DNA of 11,080 nt from Candidatus Nitrosopumilus sp. Lineage in GTDB: Archaea; Thermoproteota; Nitrososphaeria; Nitrososphaerales; Nitrosopumilaceae. Location: NCBI GenBank assembly GCA_018657375.1, contig JABHXI010000117.1, positions 1 through 11,080 of the forward strand, given 5' to 3'. Of this stretch, positions 5,750-11,080 are shown piece by piece; position 1 is the first letter of the stretch; every line of letters begins with the position of its first letter. The translations under genes were made by a program, and so were the position numbers. The notes below the pieces were generated by a model, which was not told where the DNA came from, searched no databases, and saw only the letters and a program-made list of their open reading frames with translations.

Positions 5750-6568
5750 TTGAGTGAAAAATTTGATCCACTAGTTGCAGAATGGATATCCTTTGTAAAA
5801 AATCCAAATTTTAACTTGATTGAAAAATGTTTGAAATTTTCACAATTAATAGAGTATCCTGATTTGCATGTTGAAGAATATATTAAAAAAATTAATTGGA
5901 TTGGAACGTCATTAAAAGAATCCCTTAACGGTGTAAAAAATCCAACATACCTAATATCCATGTTAAACGAGCATCTCTTTGAGAATTTGGGCTATAGTGG
6001 GGATGACGATGATTACTATAATCCAAAAAATAATTTTCTAAACGAAGTAATTGACAGGAAATTGGGCATTCCAATTACAATATCCATTCTCTATGTTGAA
6101 ATTGCAAAATTAATTGGACTGGATCTTAAAATTGTAGGATTTCCAAGTCACATAGTAGTAAAATACAATGAAGAGATGATTTTAGATCCATATTATGATG
6201 GGCGTTTATTGGACATAGACGATCTTCAAGAAATTTTAAATGCAAATTTTAAAGGAGAGTTGGAATTTAAACCAGAGTTTTTAGATGAAGTAACATCAGA
6301 ACAATTGCTTATCAGAATGGTTCGTAATTTAAAAAATTCATACATACAATCATTTGTGTATGACAAGGCATTGCGCTGTGTAAATATGGCATTAGCAATT
6401 GAACCTGAAGCTCCCGAGGACATCAGAGATAAAGGGATTTTAGAACAGAGATTACTAAATTCTGAAAAAGCATTAGAGTATTTGAATAAGTATTTAGAAA
6501 TAAATCCTAATGCCGATGATGTGGATTTTATTTTAGAATTGATTAGAAGTATAAAGACAAAAAATTAA
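5750..6568 (+). CDS. SirB1-like transglutaminase-core-2 protein with TPR-like C-terminus
   Basis: This 272-residue protein matches the SirB1/Transglut_core2 family. After an N-terminal helical region, the family signature runs NNFLNEVIDRKLGIPITIS (94-112), then YVEIAKLIGLDLKIVGFPSHIVVKY, with H134, and ILDPYYDGRLL (144-154), with D146. These H and D match the second and third members of a transglutaminase-like triad. No cysteine is present where the nucleophile would sit, so protein binding rather than cross-linking or hydrolysis is plausible. Residues about 200-262 form two TPR-like helical pairs (YDKALRCVNMALAIEPEAPE and SEKALEYLNKYLEINPNADD). In bacteria such proteins are linked to protein-protein interaction; the archaeal role is unknown. 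The start is TTG 5750, five bases after the preceding stop. The stop codon directly abuts that of the converging 55-aa gene. Confidence 0.82.
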   Translation: MSEKFDPLVAEWISFVKNPNFNLIEKCLKFSQLIEYPDLHVEEYIKKINWIGTSLKESLNGVKNPTYLISMLNEHLFENLGYSGDDDDYYNPKNNFLNEVIDRKLGIPITISILYVEIAKLIGLDLKIVGFPSHIVVKYNEEMILDPYYDGRLLDIDDLQEILNANFKGELEFKPEFLDEVTSEQLLIRMVRNLKNSYIQSFVYDKALRCVNMALAIEPEAPEDIRDKGILEQRLLNSEKALEYLNKYLEINPNADDVDFILELIRSIKTKN

Positions 6569-6736
6569 TCAAAGTATAGAATCGATATCTTTTCCTTCTT
6601 TGATCAGAGATATTTCATGACGAGCAATTTTATTTTTAAATGCCCCTTTGATAATGTCTAATTCACTACGAAGTAATGCAATTTCATCTTCAAGTTTTGC
6701 AACTCGTTCATAGATAGTTTCAGCTTCTGAACTCAT
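6569..6736 (-). CDS. Small coiled-coil protein, 55 aa
   Basis: This 55-residue ORF starts at ATG 6736 and reads MSSEAETIYERVAKLEDEIA at its beginning. Residues about 8-34 (IYERVAKLEDEIALLRSEL and onward) have hydrophobic residues at heptad spacing, giving a short coiled coil. The C-terminal part is basic, then acidic. Its small size and heptads suggest a dimerising or adaptor protein; no function can be assigned. A TATA-like stretch lies about 28 bases upstream with no ribosome binding site. The compositional pattern and the tight fit (its stop codon begins one base after the neighbouring stop) favour a real gene. Confidence 0.65.
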   Translation of the reverse strand: MSSEAETIYERVAKLEDEIALLRSELDIIKGAFKNKIARHEISLIKEGKDIDSIL

Positions 6737-6760
6737 AATTACTTATGAATAAAAAATTCT

Positions 6761-6768
6761 CTTAAAAA
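6761..6768 (-). promoter_or_regulatory. TATA-like box for the 55-aa coiled-coil gene
   Basis: The minus strand reads actttttaag at 6761-6770, about 28 bases upstream of the ATG at 6736. It is consistent with a leaderless promoter but is low in information because the region is AT-rich. Confidence 0.3.
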
Positions 6769-6807
6769 GTTATTGGTGAATCGTTTGATTATTGCAAAAA
6801 TTGTAGG

Positions 6808-6969
6808 TTATAATTCAAATTCTTGACGACATTTTTCACATTTGGCTCTTTCTTCCCCAGGTGAGCCTAAAAGGAATATTTTTCCAATTGTATGACATAG
6901 AGGACATAATCCAGTAGTGGCATTTTTTGGACCTGTACGAATAATTTTTTGACTTTTTCTGCGTCCCAT
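6808..6969 (-). CDS. Elf1-like zinc-ribbon protein, 53 aa
   Basis: This 53-residue protein begins MGRRKSQKIIRTGPK, the basic N-terminal tail (MGRRK..K) typical of the transcription elongation factor Elf1 family, then carries one zinc ribbon with ligands C22-x2-C25 and C44-x2-C47. In eukaryotes and archaea, Elf1 binds RNA polymerase near the DNA entry site and helps elongation through chromatin. The ribbon region here (LCPLCHTIGKIFLLGSPGEE, then AKCEKCRQEFEL) is shorter and more divergent than usual, so the family assignment is probable but not certain; another small zinc-ribbon protein is the alternative. The ATG at 6969 is preceded by a TATA-like stretch at a leaderless distance. The gene lies between tRNA-Ser and the 55-aa gene, all on the minus strand. 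Confidence 0.75.
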   Translation of the reverse strand: MGRRKSQKIIRTGPKNATTGLCPLCHTIGKIFLLGSPGEERAKCEKCRQEFEL

Positions 6970-6990
6970 AAAAAATCACACTAAACCGGT

Positions 6991-6998
6991 CTATTAAG
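6991..6998 (-). promoter_or_regulatory. TATA-like box for the Elf1-like gene
   Basis: The minus-strand sequence cttaatag is centred about 26 bases upstream of the ATG at 6969, immediately beyond the 3' end of tRNA-Ser. This suggests independent, leaderless transcription of the small gene. Confidence 0.3.
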
Positions 6999-7004
6999 TT
7001 TTAA

Positions 7005-7091
7005 TGGCGCGAGGAGAGGGATTCGAACCCACGAGTTCTTGCGAACATGAAATTAGCAATCTCACGCCCTACCAGGCTAGGCGACCCTCGC
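7005..7091 (-). tRNA. tRNA-Ser(GCT), class II, CCA encoded
   Basis: On the minus strand the acceptor GCGAGGG (from 7091) pairs with TCCTCGC, followed by discriminator G (7008) and an encoded CCA (7007-7005). The anticodon stem TGAGA/TTTCA encloses the loop TTGCTAA with anticodon GCT, reading AGC/AGU serine codons. The long variable arm GTTC-GCAA-GAAC is the class II hallmark of tRNA-Ser, and G at the discriminator also fits serine. The T stem (GTGGG/CCCTC) contains one T-T mismatch. No intron is present. Confidence 0.93.
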
Positions 7092-7113
7092 ACAATAAGG
7101 ATTGGGGGTATCT

Positions 7114-7123
7114 GTAAATAAAT
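7114..7123 (-). promoter_or_regulatory. TATA box for tRNA-Ser
   Basis: On the minus strand atttatttac is centred about 27 bases upstream of the first base of tRNA-Ser (7091). The spacing and AT content fit an archaeal promoter that starts close to the mature 5' end. Confidence 0.45.
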
Positions 7124-7185
7124 TGATTCGTTTCTCTAACTGACTGTGAATTCATTATTTTAGGAATATGTAGAATTAATTAGAA

Positions 7186-8238
7186 GTGTATGTAAATACT
7201 GCAATAGTGAGTAAAAAATCAGTAGTAATGAAAGGGGATGGTATTGGTCCTGAGGTTGTAGATTCCATGTTAAGGGTTCTAAAGGAATGCAACTTTCAAT
7301 CAGAATTAATTTTAGCAGAAGTAGGATCCGAACAGTGGGACAAAAATGGAAGAAAAGATGCGTCATATATTCCAGAATCCACTATGAATGCATTAGAGCA
7401 GGCAGATTGCTGTTTCAAAGGTCCAACCACCACAATTCCTGTTCCGGGAGCACCACGAAGTGTTGCAGTTACATTAAGACAGAAATTTGATCTTTATGCA
7501 AATATTAGACCAACTAAAACTTATGATAGATTAACACCAAACAGAAAATTAGATTGTGTCTGTTTTAGAGAAGCAACTGAAGGACTCTATACCGGCGTAG
7601 AAACAAAAATTACAGATGATGCGGCAATAGCGATTAGAAAAATAACTCGACCCGGAAGTAGGAGATTGGTTGATTCTGCGGTAGATTGGGCAAATAAATT
7701 TGAAATGAAAAAAATGGTTGCAATTACAAAAAGAAATATTTTAAAACAAACAGATGGAATATTTTGGGAAGAGACACAAAAAGCAGTTGAAGGAACTGGA
7801 ATAGAGTTATCAGAAATTTACATAGATAACATGGCACAGCAAATGGTAATTGCAACGGAACAGTTTAACGGTTCAGTGTTAGTTAGTACCAATTTATTCA
7901 TGGATATTATTTCAGAACTTGCATCAGCTTTAGTAGGTTCAATTGGATTAATTTACTCTGCAAATATTGGAAAGGATTATGCAATGTTTGAGGCCGCACA
8001 TGGAAGTGCTCCGCAATTTACAGGTCAAAATAAAGTTAACCCCACAGCAACTGTGTTATCAGGAGCTTGGATGGCAGATTATATGGGAGAGAGAGACGTG
8101 AGGGATGCAATTTTTGGTGCAACTGAGCAAGTGATTAATGAAGGAAAAGTAGTAACATGGGACATTGGCGGTAATGCAACAACTACGCAAATGACCGATG
8201 CGATTATTGAATATGCAAAAGATAGGTTAAAAAAATAA
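7186..8238 (+). CDS. Isocitrate dehydrogenase-family enzyme (ICDH/IPMDH superfamily)
   Basis: This decarboxylating beta-hydroxyacid dehydrogenase probably oxidises isocitrate to 2-oxoglutarate in the TCA cycle. Visible are KGDGIGPEV (16-24), the substrate loop RSVAVTLRQKFDLYANIRP (91-109; S92, R98 and R108 in the isocitrate-type arrangement), FREATEGLYTG (127-137; R128, Y135), TKRNILKQTDG (K182), metal-site residues D214 and D240, and the cofactor loop HGSAPQFTGQNKVNP (272-286). E244 stands where aspartate is usual (D-I-L-S-D pattern). Cofactor-specifying positions are Q277-F278, neither the K-Y of NADP enzymes nor the D-I of NAD enzymes. Isopropylmalate or homoisocitrate activity is less likely because of the S-x5-R loop. 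The start could be GTG 7186 or GTG 7207; the latter gives 343 residues and a family-like N-terminus. It is transcribed alone. Confidence 0.85.
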   Translation: MYVNTAIVSKKSVVMKGDGIGPEVVDSMLRVLKECNFQSELILAEVGSEQWDKNGRKDASYIPESTMNALEQADCCFKGPTTTIPVPGAPRSVAVTLRQKFDLYANIRPTKTYDRLTPNRKLDCVCFREATEGLYTGVETKITDDAAIAIRKITRPGSRRLVDSAVDWANKFEMKKMVAITKRNILKQTDGIFWEETQKAVEGTGIELSEIYIDNMAQQMVIATEQFNGSVLVSTNLFMDIISELASALVGSIGLIYSANIGKDYAMFEAAHGSAPQFTGQNKVNPTATVLSGAWMADYMGERDVRDAIFGATEQVINEGKVVTWDIGGNATTTQMTDAIIEYAKDRLKK

Positions 8239-8242
8239 TTAA

Positions 8243-8275
8243 TTTTTTAATTTCTAGATAGGTTTCTGTGTTTTT
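8243..8275 (+). terminator. T-rich termination region between converging genes
   Basis: Two T tracts (8243-8248 and 8271-8275) follow the ICDH-family stop codon, as expected for archaeal T-rich terminators. The A7 run at about 8229-8235 would read as a T tract for the converging topoisomerase transcript. No strong hairpin is present. Confidence 0.35.
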
Positions 8276-8291
8276 AATTAATCTGGATATT

Positions 8292-9953
8292 TTATTTTAG
8301 ATTTTTCCATTCTACTTCCTCATTTTTTACCCAGAGGAATTTCTTTTGTAATGCTGCTGTGTATAATTTCTCCCATTCAGCTCCAACTTCCTCAGTCCAT
8401 GCTTTGAAAACACGTGGATCTATGTAGTTTCTAAGAGAAGTTCCGATGGCATAATCTTTGGTTTTTTCTGATAAATCTAATTGAAGTTCTAATTTCTCTA
8501 ATCTTTCTTTGTGTTTTGATTTTTGTTTCTTAATTTGTTGATTTAATGTCTTGATTCTCTTTGTTTTACTTTTCTTTTGAGTATCTGTTTTCGGTTCAGT
8601 TGACTCGACTTTTTTCAGATTTTCTTGAGTTTTTTTCCATGCTTGTTCTTTTTCTAATTTTTTAAGAGTATCTCGTTTCTTTTGTAATGTCAGTTCGTAT
8701 GTTTTAGGTATAGTTCTTTTATGGTTGCACATCATTGCAGCTTCCAAGTTTGCTAATTTGGCATGGTATAGTTTTTCATTTGCTGTTTTCCCCTTTATGT
8801 TATCATGCTCTACCAGGTATTTTCTTACAACTGCTGTTGCCAGATACGTTCTAAACACTTTGGCAGTTAATCCTTTTACAATTCCTGAATAGTATTGATT
8901 AACGTGTCTTGATGTAATGTCTTCAAAAATTTCATCTTTTGGTTTTTTCTTTTCAATTATTTTTTTAATATTTTCGTGGAATTGCTTATCGTGACCTTCA
9001 GCTACTACTGTTTCTTGCCATCTGACACTATCTTTACCTAGAAAATCAAATTCAATTGTTTTTGCTGTAATTTTGATGTGCTCTTTTCTAAGAGTTGTGG
9101 CACCCACAGTATCTGCCTCGTCTGGGTCTTTTTCATCCCCTACTCTCATAGCAGTTCTATAGATCAAATAACATGCAGTGGATATTCTGTTAATTTTAGG
9201 ATCTTTGCTTTTCATGTCTTTTACTATTCTATCTTTAATTTTTTCAATTTCGTTTCCTAGTTTGACTGCTTTTTCATATTTTTCTTTATCTCTATCTTGT
9301 TTTAGTCCTGAAGTGTCTGCAAGCCACACGTATTTTCTTTTTTCTGTAAGGACATCCATCCAACTGGCTAACCACATGGAATCATTATCATGAACAATTT
9401 TACCCCAATCTCCTTCTGGTATTTTTGCATCTTTTCCAAGGTTCAATGTTACATCTTTTGCTGTAACTCTAGGTTTCCATTTCCCTCTTAGTGGATGTTC
9501 TCCTCTACCTATGAATATTCCTGGAGGTTCTGCCATGTAATTTCCAACTTCGACATCTTTTCCATCCATAACGGCAATGCCGTATTTTATTTTTAATTTC
9601 TCTCGTAGTTCTTTTCTTTTTACAGATAATGCTTTTCTATCTTCCTTTGTCATCATTTCTTTGAGGTCTTTTTCTTTATCTACGATTTTGTAGGCGTTTG
9701 AAAAATCAATATCTTCGTATAGCGTTTTTTTAAATTTTGAATCTAATGTTTTGGCAAAATCTTTTGTAAAATTCTTTTGAAAAACCTTGTCTTGCGCATA
9801 CGGTGTATCTTTTTTCTTTGCCCACTGATAGATCATCTCTTCTTGATTGATATCAAGATTTATGGTGTCTCCTTTGACTTTTATCGTAATTCCCTGTTTC
9901 TCATATTTCGGAGGGAACAGGATTCCATTATGTTGTAATTTTTTCCATTTCAT
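8292..9953 (-). CDS. DNA topoisomerase IB (eukaryote-type)
   Basis: This 553-residue enzyme relaxes supercoiled DNA by nicking one strand through a 3'-phosphotyrosine bond. The start MKWKKLQHNGILFPPKYE matches the core beginning of eukaryotic Top1. The active site is complete: R270 (in AMRVGDEKD), K307 (FLGKDSVRW), R368 (KVFRTYLA), H411 (MCNHKRTIP) and catalytic Y510 (GTSLRNYIDPRVF), 43 residues from the C-terminus as in human Top1. A lysine-rich coiled-coil linker spans about 420-500. The unstructured N-terminal extension of eukaryotic enzymes is absent. A TopIB of this kind is a recognised marker of Thaumarchaeota and supports the taxonomic call. The ATG at 9953 is preceded by a TATA box at about 9993-10001, implying a short leader. 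It is convergent with the ICDH-family gene. Confidence 0.96.
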   Translation of the reverse strand: MKWKKLQHNGILFPPKYEKQGITIKVKGDTINLDINQEEMIYQWAKKKDTPYAQDKVFQKNFTKDFAKTLDSKFKKTLYEDIDFSNAYKIVDKEKDLKEMMTKEDRKALSVKRKELREKLKIKYGIAVMDGKDVEVGNYMAEPPGIFIGRGEHPLRGKWKPRVTAKDVTLNLGKDAKIPEGDWGKIVHDNDSMWLASWMDVLTEKRKYVWLADTSGLKQDRDKEKYEKAVKLGNEIEKIKDRIVKDMKSKDPKINRISTACYLIYRTAMRVGDEKDPDEADTVGATTLRKEHIKITAKTIEFDFLGKDSVRWQETVVAEGHDKQFHENIKKIIEKKKPKDEIFEDITSRHVNQYYSGIVKGLTAKVFRTYLATAVVRKYLVEHDNIKGKTANEKLYHAKLANLEAAMMCNHKRTIPKTYELTLQKKRDTLKKLEKEQAWKKTQENLKKVESTEPKTDTQKKSKTKRIKTLNQQIKKQKSKHKERLEKLELQLDLSEKTKDYAIGTSLRNYIDPRVFKAWTEEVGAEWEKLYTAALQKKFLWVKNEEVEWKNLK

Positions 9954-9992
9954 TTTATCATTGTGGACTTTGACAAAAACTCTGTTCCATCT

Positions 9993-10001
9993 GTATATAA
10001 T
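9993..10001 (-). promoter_or_regulatory. TATA box for topoisomerase IB
   Basis: The minus strand reads attatatac about 44 bases upstream of the ATG at 9953, predicting a transcription start near 9970 and a leader of roughly 15-20 bases. It sits in the 65-base gap after the stop of the upstream SDR gene, so the two genes need not share a transcript. Confidence 0.5.
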
Positions 10002-10018
10002 TTAACGCACAGTACTTT

Positions 10019-10849
10019 TTAGCCTGGAAATAGCTCTTTACTCATATATTTTTCAAATTCTATATCTGTTTTAGACTGTTTTGCTTCAATAAACATGGCT
10101 GCATCTGTTCCTACAATATATCGTGGTAGAATTTCATCACTGTGTATTGCTTTCATGATTACATCTGCAACTTGTGATGGGGCTGTTCCCATTTGTGCCA
10201 TCATTTTAAGACCTGCTAAAATATGATCAGTTAATTCTTTGTATTTTGGATCTGTTTTTGATTCTGGAACTTTCATAGCATTGAAAAAGTTTGTTTTGAT
10301 TACACCTGGCTCTATCAACATGACTTTAATTCCAAATTGACCTAGTTCGTATCTTAGACACTCACTAAATCCTTCTAATGCAAATTTTGCGCTAATGTAA
10401 GCTGAAGATCCTGGCAATCCTATTTTTCCGACAACTGAACTCATGTTGACTATGATTCCTGATTTTTGTTTTCTCATAATTGGAGATACCTCTTGAATTA
10501 TTCTTACGATGCTGAAAAAATTTGTCTCAAACTGTTTTCTAAAATCATTTAATGATATGTCTTCAGTACATCCAAATTGACCGTACCCTGCATTGTTCAC
10601 CAAAATATCTAATCTTCCATGTTCTGTAGATATTTTTTTAATTACTGAAATTATTGATTCTTCTTTATCTACGTCTAATTCTATAATTTTTATTTTAAGA
10701 TTTTCTTTTTTTGCCGCATACTCTAATTCTGTTCCCTTACTTACATCCCTCATACTTGCAAATGTTTCGTAGCCATCTCTTGCTAGTGCTAACACTGTTT
10801 CTAATCCGATTCCTGATGAACTACCTGTTACAAGAGCAACTTTTTCCAC
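10019..10849 (-). CDS. Short-chain dehydrogenase/reductase (classical SDR)
   Basis: This 276-residue NAD(P)-dependent oxidoreductase has a full classical SDR signature: the cofactor loop TGSSSGIG (8-15), NNAG (85-88), N110, and the catalytic S138, Y151 and K155 in NMSSVVG and YISAKFALEG. PGVIKTNF (181-188) is the usual PG motif. R34 in ASMRD after the second strand suggests NADP(H) preference. The length (about 250-280) is normal. The substrate cannot be deduced; classical SDRs of this kind reduce or oxidise ketones, sugars or lipids. The start is GTG 10849, chosen because the cofactor loop begins only seven residues later, and a TATA-like box lies at leaderless distance. It is on the same strand as topoisomerase IB but separated by 65 bases with its own promoter-like sequence. 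Confidence 0.92.
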   Translation of the reverse strand: MEKVALVTGSSSGIGLETVLALARDGYETFASMRDVSKGTELEYAAKKENLKIKIIELDVDKEESIISVIKKISTEHGRLDILVNNAGYGQFGCTEDISLNDFRKQFETNFFSIVRIIQEVSPIMRKQKSGIIVNMSSVVGKIGLPGSSAYISAKFALEGFSECLRYELGQFGIKVMLIEPGVIKTNFFNAMKVPESKTDPKYKELTDHILAGLKMMAQMGTAPSQVADVIMKAIHSDEILPRYIVGTDAAMFIEAKQSKTDIEFEKYMSKELFPG

Positions 10850-10867
10850 AATTATCTTGTTTTTTTC

Positions 10868-10875
10868 TTATATTT
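10868..10875 (-). promoter_or_regulatory. TATA box for the SDR gene
   Basis: On the minus strand aaatataa is centred about 23 bases upstream of the GTG at 10849, with no Shine-Dalgarno sequence between. This points to a leaderless mRNA that begins at a GTG codon. Confidence 0.45.
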
Positions 10876-10913
10876 ATCCCATTTTGATTTTTCTATACTA
10901 ACAGTACAATCCA

Positions 10914-10933
10914 CACACGATTACTATCGTGTG
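10914..10933. promoter_or_regulatory. Perfect 8-bp inverted repeat upstream of the SDR gene
   Basis: The arms cacacgat (10914-10921) and atcgtgtg (10926-10933) are exactly complementary and separated by tact. The element lies 65 bases upstream of the SDR start and about 40 bases beyond its TATA box, a place where an archaeal activator or regulator could bind. It is also 60 bases after the stop of the possible upstream partial gene, so it could instead form a hairpin in that transcript. Function is inference. Confidence 0.45.
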
Positions 10934-10992
10934 CTGTTTTCATGTTTTAGATTGGGATTTGAGATATTTTAGATTTGATCAAGGCTATTTTT

Positions 10993-11080
10993 TTAGAATC
11001 GTTTCCTAATTCCAATTACAACCATGGTTATTCCAATCAAACCCATTCCGTTTTCTAAGAATGACTGGTATTTACAAAAT
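10993..11080 (-). CDS. Possible C-terminal end of a membrane-anchored protein (partial)
   Basis: A minus-strand frame is open from the window edge to TAA 10993-10995 (28 codons). It ends in a hydrophobic segment followed by a basic tail, MGLIGITMVVIGIRKRF. Such endings, one membrane helix plus positively charged residues, are common for surface proteins of ammonia-oxidising archaea, but the stretch is short and the 5' part is outside the window. The opposite strand also has an open frame from ATG 11024, so the call is tentative. Confidence 0.35.
   Translation of the reverse strand, partial: FCKYQSFLENGMGLIGITMVVIGIRKRF

Noticed and set aside
7160..7490. Other-frame ORFs overlapping the start of the ICDH-family gene on both strands.
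   Set aside because: They are shadows of a gene with clear family motifs.
11024..11080. A plus-strand ORF open from ATG 11024 to the window edge.
   Set aside because: Only 19 codons, no family features, and it overlaps the minus-strand frame that ends in a membrane-anchor-like sequence.
1..11080. CRISPR arrays, insertion sequences, toxin-antitoxin pairs, integrases and rRNA genes.
   Set aside because: I saw no regularly spaced repeats, transposase or integrase motifs, terminal inverted repeats or rRNA sequence in this window.

Overview
The window looks like a piece of an ammonia-oxidising archaeon of the Nitrososphaerota (Thaumarchaeota), most like Nitrosopumilus. The evidence is AT-rich coding DNA, a eukaryote-type DNA topoisomerase IB, the archaeal gene order rpoF - DUF655 - KsgA/Dim1 - HemK-like methylase, a tRNA with an intron at a non-canonical position, many TTG/GTG starts, and TATA-like boxes about 25 bp upstream of start codons (leaderless transcription). 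No CRISPR array, insertion sequence, toxin-antitoxin pair or defence island is visible. The species assignment is inference.

Layout. Bases 53-2184 form a tight plus-strand information-processing operon: RNA polymerase subunit F (Rpb4), a DUF655 helix-hairpin-helix protein, the 16S rRNA adenine dimethyltransferase and a HemK/Mtq2-like methyltransferase; the last two junctions overlap. Bases 2239-2353 hold a tRNA-Met(CAT) interrupted by a 40-nt intron between positions 30 and 31, with a visible bulge-helix-bulge. Bases 2354-2626 have no convincing intact gene but contain a protein-like open stretch without a start codon. Bases 2627-4037 are a divergent pair: a membrane-anchored putative winged-helix protein (minus) and a prohibitin/stomatin-type SPFH protein (plus). 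A small membrane protein follows on the minus strand (4134-4436).

Bases 4551-6568 form a two-gene plus-strand operon: an unrecognised 397-residue protein with a degenerate zincin-like motif, and a SirB1/transglutaminase-core-2 protein with C-terminal TPR-like repeats. Bases 6569-7091 carry three compact minus-strand genes: a 55-aa coiled-coil protein, a 53-aa Elf1-like zinc-ribbon protein and tRNA-Ser(GCT). Bases 7186-8238 encode an isocitrate dehydrogenase-family enzyme. Bases 8292-9953 (minus) encode topoisomerase IB with all five catalytic residues, and 10019-10849 (minus) a short-chain dehydrogenase. The right edge may hold the C-terminal end of another minus-strand protein.

This is largely a housekeeping segment: transcription, ribosome and tRNA maturation, DNA topology and central carbon metabolism, interspersed with small lineage-specific proteins. 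The points most worth a second look are the tRNA intron, the gene remnant beside that tRNA, the degenerate-zincin/SirB1 pair, and the short Elf1-like protein.
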